From Nostoc sp. CHAB 5824 (GTDB lineage Bacteria > Cyanobacteriota > Cyanobacteriia > Cyanobacteriales > Nostocaceae), in contig NZ_JAIVFT010000001.1 in NCBI RefSeq assembly GCF_020829665.1, positions 248,001 to 312,000 of the forward strand: 64,000 bases of DNA. Direction: 5' to 3'. The notes beneath the pieces are model-generated. The model was not told the DNA's origin. It was given only the letters and a program-made list of their open reading frames with translations, and ran no database searches. Below are positions 18,682-28,200 of the stretch, piece after piece (position 1 is the first letter of the stretch; each line of letters opens with the position of its first letter). The position numbers were made by a program, and so were the translations under genes.

Positions 18682-20022
18682 TTGCCTAAATCAATCGTTC
18701 AAAAAATTGCAAAGCCGTTCGCGCAGCGTGTCGCAGACAGACGCTGCGCGAACGGAGAGAAAGCGGTTCGCTTGACGACCATCGTATTCTCATCTGTTGC
18801 AGTAGTACTCACTACGTGTCAGTCTGCTTTTGCACAGCTTAATATTGGACGCTATGGTATCCAACCAGGACTGGAGTACGAGTATCTCCAGTACCAAATC
18901 AATAACCAGAATCTGAGCCAGATGCGAGTCATTCCTGGATGTAATGTGGGATTTGGTCTGACGTGCAATAAAACTGGATCGGTAATCCAGCGATTACTGG
19001 ATTTAAACGACGGGACTAGCTATCAAAACCTCCTGATACGAGCAGCTGGTGGGGAGAAAAACTTCCAGAATTTCGCTAGCTATTACGGGAACAATCCCAA
19101 TCTCTCTGCGGTGCCTTACGCCTCATTTTGGAGAAACGAATCCCCCGCAATCATGGATGGATCTCAATACCTTCTAGGACAACCTGTTGGTCGCAACCCA
19201 GTAGAAGGACTCGGACTCGTAACCAAGCAATTCTACTGGTCACCATACTCAGGAGCCAATAACTCGGTCAGCCTCCGTAATGGATTACTAGACTTGAAGT
19301 TGTCATACGGACGACTGCTCTTTGAGGAAGCCTCGAAAATTTCCAACATTAAGGAGCAGATTCAGTCTCTAGGTTTGTCGCCAGAGATGACGAATTTCTA
19401 TGTCGATAAAATCTCAACAGGCTTGGATGCGTTGAGTTCTGGAGATCAGAATCAACTCCAACAGAGGATTTTTGAAGTACTGTCCTTTCCATACTCCGAA
19501 GATGGTGGGGAACTCGGACGCCCCATTAACGCTATTCCACAGGAATTTAGTCAGCTATTGGGAGAAGATATCTCAGGAGATATGTTGCTGAGTGCTAATC
19601 CACTAGCGTTGGACGGAGAAGCAATGGCTCTCGATACTTTCCCTGCCTCTGTGGGAGATGTTTTGGTACAAGACAGTCCTGATTCCTTTCCACTCTGGCC
19701 AATAATTGGAATTGGGGGTCTTGGTTTAATTCTGCTTCTACTACTGGATGGGGATAGTTCTTCAGCTCAAGCGTCTGTTTCTTCAGGAAACACACCTACA
19801 CCTTTGTCTCTCACGAGCAAAGGCGAATGTGATCTGACTCCCAGTGGTAATGGTTCTGATCACACACAGATCATTGAGATTCCGTGTAATGTTACTCCTA
19901 AACCTCCTACCGAAGTGAAGCAGATAGTAGAGCCATCAATGATCAAAGCGCTTGTATTGCTAATTGTTCTACTATGCATAGTCCGTTACAAACACCAGTC
20001 TTTAAAAGTTCGTAATTCGTAA
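18682..20022 (+). CDS. Exported, membrane-anchored protein of unknown function with repeat-derived N terminus
   Basis: 446 residues. The start is TTG at 18682, supported by GGAGG 6 bases upstream. The N terminus has a basic region, an export signal (LTTIVFSSVAVVLTTCQ, then AFA cleavage-like site) and a mature domain beginning QLNIGRYGIQPGLEYEY. There are two Cys (CNVGFGLTC) and a second hydrophobic segment (WPIIGIGGLGLILLLLLDG). A final one (ALVLLIVLLCIVRY) precedes a short basic tail, like a sorting or stop-transfer anchor. Residues 12-25 (PFAQRVADRRCANG) come from an inserted palindromic repeat. Function unknown; no family recognised. Confidence 0.65.
   Translation: MPKSIVQKIAKPFAQRVADRRCANGEKAVRLTTIVFSSVAVVLTTCQSAFAQLNIGRYGIQPGLEYEYLQYQINNQNLSQMRVIPGCNVGFGLTCNKTGSVIQRLLDLNDGTSYQNLLIRAAGGEKNFQNFASYYGNNPNLSAVPYASFWRNESPAIMDGSQYLLGQPVGRNPVEGLGLVTKQFYWSPYSGANNSVSLRNGLLDLKLSYGRLLFEEASKISNIKEQIQSLGLSPEMTNFYVDKISTGLDALSSGDQNQLQQRIFEVLSFPYSEDGGELGRPINAIPQEFSQLLGEDISGDMLLSANPLALDGEAMALDTFPASVGDVLVQDSPDSFPLWPIIGIGGLGLILLLLLDGDSSSAQASVSSGNTPTPLSLTSKGECDLTPSGNGSDHTQIIEIPCNVTPKPPTEVKQIVEPSMIKALVLLIVLLCIVRYKHQSLKVRNS
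18715..18755 (+). repeat. Palindromic repeat inside the signal region of the 18682 gene
   Basis: Two perfect 15-bp arms, CCGTTCGCGCAGCGT and its complement ACGCTGCGCGAACGG, flank an 11-bp spacer. The length and phase keep the frame open. It belongs to the GC-rich palindromes dispersed in Nostoc; a fragmentary relative is near 20030-20085. Confidence 0.88.
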
Positions 20023-20198
20023 TGACGCTCGTTCGCTCTTAGCGTCTCCCCTTGGGAGAAGACTCGCTAACGCTGCGCTAACGTAATTCGTAATTCTTAC
20101 AGCATCTGTCATTTATTTGAACCACATCTGTTGTAGGAGTACAGACAACAATGCTCATACGTGTCAATTTAAGGTGAAAACGTTTCATAAAGATCCCA

Positions 20199-20271
20199 GA
20201 TCCCCCAACCCCCGATAAATTGGGGGCAAAACATTCTAGTTCCCCCACCTTTGTCAGGGTTAGGGGGGATC
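20199..20271. repeat. GATCCCCC...GGGGGATC dispersed palindrome
   Basis: Outer arms GATCCCCC and GGGGGGATC enclose inner C-run and G-run hairpins (CCCCCGATAAATTGGGGG). The same architecture occurs at 49409-49490, between the two NLR-system genes. Noncoding. Confidence 0.8.
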
Positions 20272-20489
20272 GAAAATCTAGGTGGTACATCGAAAAAATT
20301 TTCAATGCTTATCAGACTAGGCTTTTACGTCAAGTTGACACCAATGAGACAATAGACCTCTTGCAAAAATAGTTTTGCACTCTTGGGGGGAAAGGGTTTC
20401 TTATAGCCGCTTTCCCCTTTACCCCTTACCCTACTTCTGCAAGAAGTCTAATGCTGCACCCCTACAGTGCGAGTCTATTTTCTCGTTCC

Positions 20490-20611
20490 CAGTCTCTGAC
20501 TGGGAATGCCTGATGGAGGCTTTGCCTCAAGACTTGCGGCAAAGCCTAATGAAGTGCATTTCCAGCCAAAGGTTGGAAACAAGGTTTTAAAGGAGTTTTA
20601 GCTTAAGTTGA
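20490..20611. repeat. Structured ~120-bp dispersed repeat, copy 2
   Basis: Reverse-complement match to 13254-13375. Internal hairpins include CCCAGTCTCTGACTGGG at its edge and a GAGGCTTTGCCTC block that is better preserved than in copy 1. Confidence 0.8.
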
Positions 20612-20682
20612 CACCAATGAAACAATGCTACGCCCCTACAGTACGAGTCTATTTAACTGGCGATCGCTTGTCAAAGTATTCA

Positions 20683-20796
20683 GGACTTACGCAACTGGCA
20701 CATATATTTTCTGTTATAGGAATCAAGAAGGGAGCCTCTCTGGCTCCCTTTTGGACAACCTCTACGAAGAAATAAATATGACGCTTGTGTAAGCCT
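20683..20796. mobile_element. Possible small MITE-like element
   Basis: The ends are imperfect inverted repeats: AGGACTTACGCAA at the left and, on the complementary strand at the right, AAGGCTTACACAA. The interior is about 90 bp and holds a hairpin, with no coding capacity. AGGACTTACGCA-type ends are frequent in cyanobacterial miniature elements. Degenerate, so tentative. Confidence 0.4.
20730..20752 (-). terminator. Terminator-like hairpin downstream of sodA
   Basis: GGGAGCC and GGCTCCC arms with a 5-base loop, 53 bp beyond the sodA stop. The T tract is short on both strands, so it may work in either direction. Confidence 0.45.
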
Positions 20797-20804
20797 TAGT
20801 ATTG

Positions 20805-21596
20805 TTAACGAGGTTGTTGTGATGAAAGTTGCGATCGCCTGTTAATTTGCGGCCAATTCACCACATTCCACCAATTATCCAAATACTCACCCCGACGGTT
20901 GCGATATTTCAGGTAATAAGCGTGTTCCCATAGATCATTACCCATAATCGGATATGAACCGTCCATAATCGGGTTATCCTGATTTGCTGTGGTGACAATC
21001 TGAAGTTGATTTTGAGGATTGCGTACTAGCCAAACCCAACCACTACCGAAGCGAGCCGCACCTGCTGCGTTAAACTGTTTTTTAAAGGTATCAAAACTGC
21101 CAAAAGTTTGGTTAATTTCTTGAGCGATCGCTCCCGATGGTTTTCCACCACCTTCGGGACTCATGAGTTGCCAAAAAATTGTATGGTTGAGGTGACCACC
21201 ACCGTTATTGCGTACCTTTGTCCGAATATCTTCAGGTACGCTGTTCAAATTCACTAGTAAAGCTTCAACACTTCTTTTTTGCAAATCTGGATACTGCTTC
21301 AATGCATCATTTAAGTTCTTGACATAGCTAGCATGGTGTGCGTCATGATGCAATTTCATCGTTTCAGCATCAATAGCTTTTCCTAGTGCTCCATAAGCAT
21401 AAGGCAATGGTGGTAGCTGTGCGGGGAAAGCACTTAGTGCCCTATTAGGATAAGCTACAGGGGGAGATGACTTAGCAGCTGTTGGTGTAGAAGATTGTGC
21501 CTCAGCTATTAGTACTGGTTCATAAAAAATTACCAGAATTGCCAGCACAATTGTTGCCAAGAAAAAAACTATCGTTTTTCGTCTAAACCCGATCAT
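20805..21596 (-). CDS. sodA: Membrane-targeted Mn superoxide dismutase
   Basis: About 263 residues from ATG 21596 (MIGFRRK); the frame runs 7 codons further only to a TTG. SOD converts superoxide to peroxide and oxygen. An uncleaved-looking signal/anchor ([18 protein letters not shown]) and a Ser/Pro linker precede a full SOD domain. Metal ligands lie in [22 protein letters not shown] and [12 protein letters not shown]. The Gln in [10 protein letters not shown] favours manganese over iron. This matches the membrane-anchored SodA of Anabaena, which protects thylakoid or periplasmic faces, in contrast to cytosolic FeSOD. Confidence 0.92.
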   Translation of the reverse strand: MIGFRRKTIVFFLATIVLAILVIFYEPVLIAEAQSSTPTAAKSSPPVAYPNRALSAFPAQLPPLPYAYGALGKAIDAETMKLHHDAHHASYVKNLNDALKQYPDLQKRSVEALLVNLNSVPEDIRTKVRNNGGGHLNHTIFWQLMSPEGGGKPSGAIAQEINQTFGSFDTFKKQFNAAGAARFGSGWVWLVRNPQNQLQIVTTANQDNPIMDGSYPIMGNDLWEHAYYLKYRNRRGEYLDNWWNVVNWPQINRRSQLSSQQPR

Positions 21597-22396
21597 AAAT
21601 TGTAGCCTCAAAATCAATATTATTTGGCTTGGAATCTGTTCATGTATTGTTGTTTTGCAGCTTAATCAAGCCAAACATATATTTTACCTTAGTGGTCGAG
21701 TAATTTGGGTAAAAATACTCACAAAATTAAATTAATACTGCCAATGCATGGGGCCATTTATACACACTCCAAAAGCCCCATTTTCAGCGAAAACCCTCTA
21801 CTAGATAAGTTGCCAATCCAAAAATAATTGCATTCAAAACTTTTGTAATAAAAATAACTTCAAAGTAGCATAGTTTTAAGGTTTAGAAACTTTTAAGATT
21901 ATGTTTTTATAAATTATAATATAAAAATATTTATAAGTTAGTTATCTAATTTATTCCCTTGGGTATATAACTTAAAATGATAAGCAAAACTCTTGACAGA
22001 TATGGCTGAAGTTTTATTTTGCTAAATCTATAATTAAAGTATTGTAAATATTAAAATTTGAGCTACTGACAAATGTGTAGTAATTTTGGTTAATTAAAAT
22101 ACAGATAAATAAACATAGTTTATAGATATCGTTATTTTTCAACTTTGTTTAATATTTATATCTCTAATATTGACGATTTATAAAATTGTCAATATTAATT
22201 AAAACAAAATTTTGTTTCTCAAACTTTACTGAATTTACTAGTTCAAAAAAATTTATATATCCCAAATAAAACAGTTTTACCAACCTAATCAACATGACAC
22301 AGTAATAGTCTGGAGCTTTTTCAAAATAACTAGCTAATTAGTTACTCAAATATCAAAAATCAAGACACTAAAGAAATATAGCAGAAGGTAAATAAT
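21597..22396. other. AT-rich divergent promoter region
   Basis: 800 bp between divergently transcribed genes, with long AT stretches between about 21830 and 22290 and no open frame of protein-like composition. It must contain the sodA promoter and that of the 22397 gene. Confidence 0.4.
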
Positions 22397-22786
22397 ATGT
22401 ATCATGCTAAAATGTTGCAAAAAACTATAACAGTCAATAGTAATTCACATCAAATAACTGTGAATGAAACAAAAAAGGATCAAGGACAAACGCATGAATT
22501 AACTATTACTGATATAACGATATTTTTATCTCCCGTTGGCTTTATAATTAGTTGGATGGTTGTTTTCCTAATATTGCGAAAAATCCGGGAATTTTTAGAT
22601 TATAAAATGGTGTTACCCGCCAAAGGTTTACACAAACTTCCCTGTAGAAACTGTAGCTTTTATTCCAATAATCATTATCTAAAATGTGCAGTAAATCCTT
22701 CTATTGTTCTCACCGAAGAAGCGATGAATTGCTCTGAATACTCACCCAACAAGAAAAATTCTTCCTCCAAAAATCCTTTTGCCTAG
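22397..22786 (+). CDS. Membrane protein with four-cysteine C-terminal motif
   Basis: 129 residues. A polar N-terminal third precedes one hydrophobic segment (ITIFLSPVGFIISWMVVFLI). The C-terminal part has CRNCSFYSNNHYLKC and, 18 residues later, MNCSEYSP. The Cys pattern suggests metal binding or disulfides on one face of the membrane. It is a recurrent arrangement in cyanobacterial unknowns, but I cannot assign a function. AGAAGG precedes the ATG. Confidence 0.65.
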   Translation: MYHAKMLQKTITVNSNSHQITVNETKKDQGQTHELTITDITIFLSPVGFIISWMVVFLILRKIREFLDYKMVLPAKGLHKLPCRNCSFYSNNHYLKCAVNPSIVLTEEAMNCSEYSPNKKNSSSKNPFA

Positions 22787-22989
22787 AAATAATAATTATC
22801 AATCTGATGCTGCACTAGTAGCTGGAGCTACATACATATTAAATAGGTTCTTTGGCTGATAACGCTTTGGTTCAGACAGTGATCGTCCACTGTCCTGGTA
22901 ATACATTATCTTAGTTGCCCAGCTTGCTTGAGAAGTTGTTTCATATTTTTTGATCGCAACAGCACCAAATCAGATTTTGCCTAAGTCTT

Positions 22990-23463
22990 TTATCTAGCTG
23001 CGCCTTGATTAAGTTGAATTAATAGCCAAGTGAGATAAGTACCGAAAGGGCCCCAAAGAGCATAGGGTAGGAATAGCCAAGAGGCTTTTTGGGAAATTGG
23101 CTTAACCAAAAATGCCAAAATGTAGACAATAAGTGTTGCCAAGCCACCGGCAATCATTCCGCCTGTTAGGCTGCGAAGTTCTACCACAATGGGGCTATAA
23201 ACTGAAGTTAATAAGGCGATCGCTGCGTACATAGCCATCAACAGCCAAGGACGAGACTGTTTTGAGCTTCTCTCCCACACGATAATTGCTGAGATTGTCA
23301 GACAGATCCAAATGAATGTCCAGATAAACGGGATGAGGAATTCAAAGGTCAACCAGCCGGGACGCTGCAAGTTCTGAAACCAAGGGTCGCGCAGTGATGT
23401 GAGCAGGTTACCACCGAAAAATAGTGCTGCTGAAACTGCTGTGATAATCCATCTAGCTCTCAC
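22990..23463 (-). CDS. tspO: TspO/MBR family protein
   Basis: 157 residues, the usual length. Five hydrophobic helices match TspO, the bacterial relative of the mitochondrial benzodiazepine receptor. It binds tetrapyrroles and has been linked to porphyrin handling and stress. Landmarks: NLQRPGWLTFEFLIPFIWTF, RPWLLMAMYAAIALLTSVYS and LPYALWGPFGTYLTWLL. The start is GTG at 23463, with AGGAAACC upstream. Family call firm; in vivo ligand unknown. Confidence 0.85.
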   Translation of the reverse strand: MRARWIITAVSAALFFGGNLLTSLRDPWFQNLQRPGWLTFEFLIPFIWTFIWICLTISAIIVWERSSKQSRPWLLMAMYAAIALLTSVYSPIVVELRSLTGGMIAGGLATLIVYILAFLVKPISQKASWLFLPYALWGPFGTYLTWLLIQLNQGAAR

Positions 23464-23539
23464 AAAGGTTTCCTGCCATAGTAGGATTACACTTGTAGTC
23501 TAGTCCGGGGCTGCGATCGCTGCGTCTATCTTTGGGAAT

Positions 23540-24001
23540 TTAAGTTGATGAAAAAGGTTTAACCCAACGCAGTTGAATAGCGATATCAAGAGCGAACGCA
23601 GCCAGCGCAAACCATAACAAACTTTCTCCCGCCAACACCAAAAAAGGCCAAATTGTGCTATTAGAATTCAACCCAAGTTCTATTTGAGTTAATCCCCGCA
23701 CCAAGCCAAAGGCCAGCACACCACCGACTTTGAGTTGAAGATTTTTATCCGAGCGAATGATATAGCGGTAAGTAACACCAAATAGGAAACCAGTAAAAGT
23801 TGCGATCGCACCACTTACCCACAAGTGCCAGTTAAGATCGCTTTGCAGACTTGCGAGTATCTGAAAATACTTTGCTAGTACTAAAGGATTTAATAGACTA
23901 GCGATCGCAAAAGCAAAACACACAGATAATCCTCCAATTATTCCAGCTTTGAGCGATTCTAGGCGTTCTGCCATTAATTGAGGATCTAAAATTGGCTTCA
24001 C
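23540..24001 (-). CDS. Small multi-pass membrane protein, unknown function
   Basis: 153 residues with four or five hydrophobic segments (AGIIGGLSVCFAFAIASLL, LWVSGAIATFTGFLFGVTYR, VGGVLAFGLVRGLTQIELGL, WPFLVLAGESLLWFALAAFA). GTG start at 24001. It reads like a conserved cyanobacterial membrane protein. It lies 76 bp upstream of tspO on the same strand, so the two may be cotranscribed. Confidence 0.7.
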   Translation of the reverse strand: MKPILDPQLMAERLESLKAGIIGGLSVCFAFAIASLLNPLVLAKYFQILASLQSDLNWHLWVSGAIATFTGFLFGVTYRYIIRSDKNLQLKVGGVLAFGLVRGLTQIELGLNSNSTIWPFLVLAGESLLWFALAAFALDIAIQLRWVKPFSST

Positions 24002-24095
24002 TATTATATAAAAATTAGAGATTAGATATTGGGAAAATTTTTCTTAGTCTTCAATATGATAAATGTTAAAGCAGTTTTGTAATTAAATACAGCTC

Positions 24096-24706
24096 TCATA
24101 TGGGAATTTTGATTATAAACTCGGTTCCCCTACCTGGTTGAGAATTCACATCTAATACACCTTTGTGTTTCTCGACAACTATTTCATAGGCTATCGACAA
24201 GCCAGGTCCAGTGCCTTTCCCAACGGTTTTTGTGGTAAACAACGGCTCAAACAAGTGTTTTTTAAGCCGTTCGGGAATACCAATTCCATTGTCAGCAATC
24301 CGAATTCCAACCAATTGTTCAGAATCTATTTCTGTTGCAATTTGAATCTAGGAATTAGATTGCTCATTTTGCCTTGCATTATAGCTTCATTAAAGGCATC
24401 AATTCCATTTGCCAGAATGTTCATAAATACTTAATTCATCTGCCCAATATAGTAGTTTACCTCTGGTAATACTCCATAAGTTTTAATAACTTCAATGCCG
24501 GGACGAGCGCCATTAGCCTTGAGGCGATGTTGCAAAATCATGAGTGTACTATCTAGTCCTTGGTGCAAATCAGTAAATATTTTGACCTTATTATCCGAGC
24601 GGCAGAAGCTACGGAGTGAATTAGAAAGGTTCCGAATTCGTTCACTTCCTAGCTGGAGTGAGTTCAATATTTTTGCCATATCTTCGAGAACAAGCTTCAA
24701 GTACTA
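24096..24706 (-). pseudogene. Decayed 3' part of a sensor histidine kinase
   Basis: Two fragments in different frames match the catalytic end of the histidine kinases at 25281 and 59140. The upstream fragment runs from EDMAKILNSLQLGSERIR to YYIGQMN, where a TAA replaces the Gln found in the relatives; VFMNILANGIDAFNEA then continues in the same frame. A frameshift near 24345 leads to VGIRIADNGIGIPE and FTTKTVGKGTGPGLSI. The G2 box has GTGPGL instead of GTGLGL. The N-terminal part, including the phosphoacceptor His, is absent. Three independent lesions make function very unlikely. Confidence 0.88.
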
Positions 24707-24867
24707 GCGTATCAAGAAAATATGGTGTCTTTTTTGCGACGCCGAATAGCCCGTCGTAGACATCACACGCAAAACTTACAATGTCATTTATAAAAAAAAT
24801 CTGAGCCTGCCCAATCCCTGTATGATAAATATTAGAAACCTTTTGTAATTATTTGAAAAGTGGGACT

Positions 24868-24957
24868 ATGGAGATTTTGACACTAGGTTGGGTATCACTG
24901 TTAGTTGTGTTCACTTGGTCAATTGCAATGGTAGTTTGGGGACGTAACGGACTGTAG
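24868..24957 (+). CDS. petN: Cytochrome b6f complex subunit PetN
   Basis: 29 residues: [20 protein letters not shown] then MVVWGRNGL. This is nearly invariant in cyanobacteria and plastids. PetN is a single-helix subunit needed for assembly and stability of the b6f complex in the thylakoid membrane. The gene is short enough to be missed by length cut-offs. A second small membrane-protein gene starts 7 bp after its stop, then a strong terminator, so the two form a mini-operon. Confidence 0.95.
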   Translation: MEILTLGWVSLLVVFTWSIAMVVWGRNGL

Positions 24958-24964
24958 AGGCATC

Positions 24965-25126
24965 GTGGAAAGTCCATTTTTGAGTATTTTAACTTTAGTT
25001 GCCGTAGTGCTGCTCGTAGTAGTCACCGGTGGTATTGGTTATTTGACCCTGGCAGATTGGCGCGATCGCCGTCGCCGAGATGAAGAGAAACGCTCCACCC
25101 GCAGCACCACTCCCAAGCGGCGATAA
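24965..25126 (+). CDS. 53-residue single-helix membrane protein
   Basis: GTG start at 24965, 7 bp after petN. The N-terminal part is one hydrophobic helix (FLSILTLVAVVLLVVVTGGI), followed by YLTLADWRDRRRR and a charged Ser/Thr/Lys/Arg tail, predicted cytosolic. Its position, length and composition suggest a real gene cotranscribed with petN, perhaps a thylakoid accessory. No function is known to me. Confidence 0.7.
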   Translation: MESPFLSILTLVAVVLLVVVTGGIGYLTLADWRDRRRRDEEKRSTRSTTPKRR

Positions 25127-25150
25127 TTTTCTCGTGGTTGAAAAATGTTT

Positions 25151-25192
25151 TTGTAGGGACATGATATTATCGTGTCCCTACAATATTTTTTT
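25151..25192 (+). terminator. Rho-independent terminator of the petN operon
   Basis: Perfect 11-bp arms TTGTAGGGACA and TGTCCCTACAA, an 11-base loop, then a T-rich tract of nine bases. It lies 24 bp after the stop of the small gene following petN. Confidence 0.85.
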
Positions 25193-25280
25193 GGCATTTA
25201 AAGGAAATAATTGTTACCTTTGCGATCGCTAGGGGAATCATGAAGATAGAAGACTTTCAATATTTAAAGTCCCACTGGGA

Positions 25281-28200
25281 ATGGAAAACTCCTCTACTAC
25301 TCAACCCATATCACCAAATTCAGAGCAGCAAGAATCTCATTCAGATGTGACATTCTCCCTGCGTCAGAATGAGCAACAAAAAGCCTTATCTGGAGTTATT
25401 GCCCGCATTCGCGAGTCTCTAGACATAGACGCCATTTTCAAAATTACAGTCATTGAAGTACGCCAGCTTCTGAAAACCGATCGGGTTGGCGTGTTTCGTT
25501 TTTATCCCGAGTTGGGATGGGAAGGAGAATTTATCTATGAAGATGTGGGAGCAGAATGGGGTTCGGCATTAGCAGCCAAACTGCACGACCACTGCTTTGC
25601 TGCGGAGTTTGCAGGCTTATATCAGCAAGGTTGGATTAAAGCAATGGCCGATATATATCAAGCTGGTGTCAGTGATTGTCACGTTCAGATGCTAGAAAGA
25701 TTTCAAGTACGTGCCAATATAGCTGCCCCCTTGATGAAGGGTAAAGATTTATGGGGATTGCTGTGTATTCATCAGTGTAGTAATCCTCGGCAATGGGAAG
25801 CATCAGAAATTGAGTTTGTGCAATTAATTGCCGAACATCTAGGAGTTGCTTTGCAGCAAGCAGATTATTTAGAACAAGTAAAACTACAATCGGCAGAACT
25901 AGCACAAGCAAAAGCCAGAGAAAAAGCAGGCCAATGGCAAAGAACTATAGCCATAACCATTGAGAAAATTCGTCAATTCCTAGACTTGGAAAGCATTTTC
26001 CGCACAAGCACCGCAGAACTTCGGCAACTGCTAAATGCTGACCGCGTGGCTATTTATCGCTTCAATCCCGATTGGAGTGGTGAATTTGTGTTTGAATCAG
26101 TGGCAGAGGGTTGGATCTCTCTCATCCATGAGCAGTCGCAGCGACTGGAATTAAGTGAAAACGTCAGCGAATGTAGCGCTAAAGATTTAGCTAAACCTCC
26201 AGTCGCTGACACCTACTTACAAGATACAGAGGGTGGTAGCTTCAGTCGGTGTGAAGTATATCGTGTTTGTAATGATATTTACAATTCAGGCTTTAGCGAC
26301 TGCTACATTAAAATCTTAGAGATATATCAGGCAAGAGCTTATGCGATCATTGCCATTTACCACGGTCAGAAGCTCTGGGGCTTGCTAGCAGTGTACCAGA
26401 ACGCCAGAACCCGTGATTGGCAAAAAGATGAGATTTACTTGCTTACCCAAGTGGGCACTCAACTAGGTGTAGCTTTGCAGCAAGCGGAATTCTTACAACA
26501 AATGCAAATCCAAGCAGCAGAGATTAGCAAAGCTGCTGAAAGGCAAAGGGCGTTAGCAAACACTGTAGAAAAAATTCGTCAGTCTCTGGAAATTGAAGCC
26601 ATATTTAAAACGACTACTCAAGAAGTCCGTGGGCTATTAGAAGTGGAACGAGTAGCAATTTATCGCTTCTATCCTGATTGGAGTGGCGAATTTGTCGCTG
26701 ATTCCATTGTTGATGGCTGGATGCCAATGGTTAAGCCGCAGCCTGTGACGGAAGGCGTTCTTGTACAAGGAAAGCAAGCGGGTAAGTATGCACGTAATGA
26801 AGTTTTTGTCCCAATTTCTCAGGGCGAAAAGCTGTGGGGATTGCTAGTAGCTTATCAAAACTCCCAGCCCCGTTATTGGCAAGATGAGGAAATAAACTTA
26901 CTAGCACAAGTTGGTGTTCAATTGGGGGTAGCATTACAGCAAGCTGAGTCCTTAAAACAGATGCAGGTGCAAGCCCAGAAACTAGCTCAAGCTGCTGCAC
27001 GAGAACGTAAAACAGCCGAAAGAGAGAAGGCATTAGCCGCAACGGTAGAGAAAATTCGCCAGTCTCTTGATATTGATACAATTTTTGCCACTAGTACAGA
27101 AGAAGTCCGGCGGTTATTGGAAGTTGATCGAGTGACAATCTATCGATTTCGTTCTGATTGGAGTGGCGAATTTGTTGCTGAGTCTTTAGCCCAAGGTTGG
27201 ACACCAATAAGGGAAATTGTACCTGCGATTACAGATGATTACTTGCAAGAAACCCAAGGCAGAAACTTTGCTAATGCTAAAAGTATTGTCATTAAAGATA
27301 TTTATAGCGCCAATTATTCTATCTGTCATATTGCCCTACTTGAGCTAATGGAGGCTAGGGCATATATAATTGTGCCGATTTTTCAGGGCGATAAACTCTG
27401 GGGATTATTAGCAGCTTATCAAAATATCAAACCTCGTGATTGGCAAGAAGATGAAGTAGATTTGCTGATGCAGATTGGTACTCAGTTAGGGGTAGGACTT
27501 CAGCAAGCGGAGTTACTCGAACAAACTCAACGTCAAAAAGAAGAACTCACCCAAACTCTTAAAGAATTACAAAACACTCAGAGCCAGTTGATTCAAAGTG
27601 AAAAAATGGCAGGCTTAGGGCAGTTAGTTGCTGGCGTAGCACATGAAATTAACAATCCGATTAGTTTCATTTACGGCAACATCACCTATGTTACTGAACA
27701 TGCCGAAAATTTATTTAAATTACTGCGCCTTTATCAGAAACAGTATCCTAAGGCAACAGGAGAAATTCAAAAACAAGCAGCAGCATTGGATTTAGATTTC
27801 ATTAGTGATGACTTGCCTAAAATCCTTACTTCAATGAGAATGGGGGCAGATCGCATCTCTCAATTAGTCTTGTCGTTACGAAGTTTTTCTCGACTTGACG
27901 AAACAGGAATGAAGCCAGTTGATCTGCATGAAGGCATCGACAGTACTTTGTTGATTTTACAACATCGACTGCAACCACAGACTAATTCTTTTGCTATTGA
28001 GGTAGTTAAACAATATGGTGAATTGCCTCCAGTAGTCTGCTATGCAGCCCAGATGAATCAGGTGTTTATGAATATTCTCAACAATGCGATTGATGCACTG
28101 GAAAACTTAGAGAAAGCTGGAAAAATAATTGACAATCCTAAAATTTGGATTCGTACAGAAGTTCTCGAAGAAAATACTATTCTGATATGGATTGCCGACA

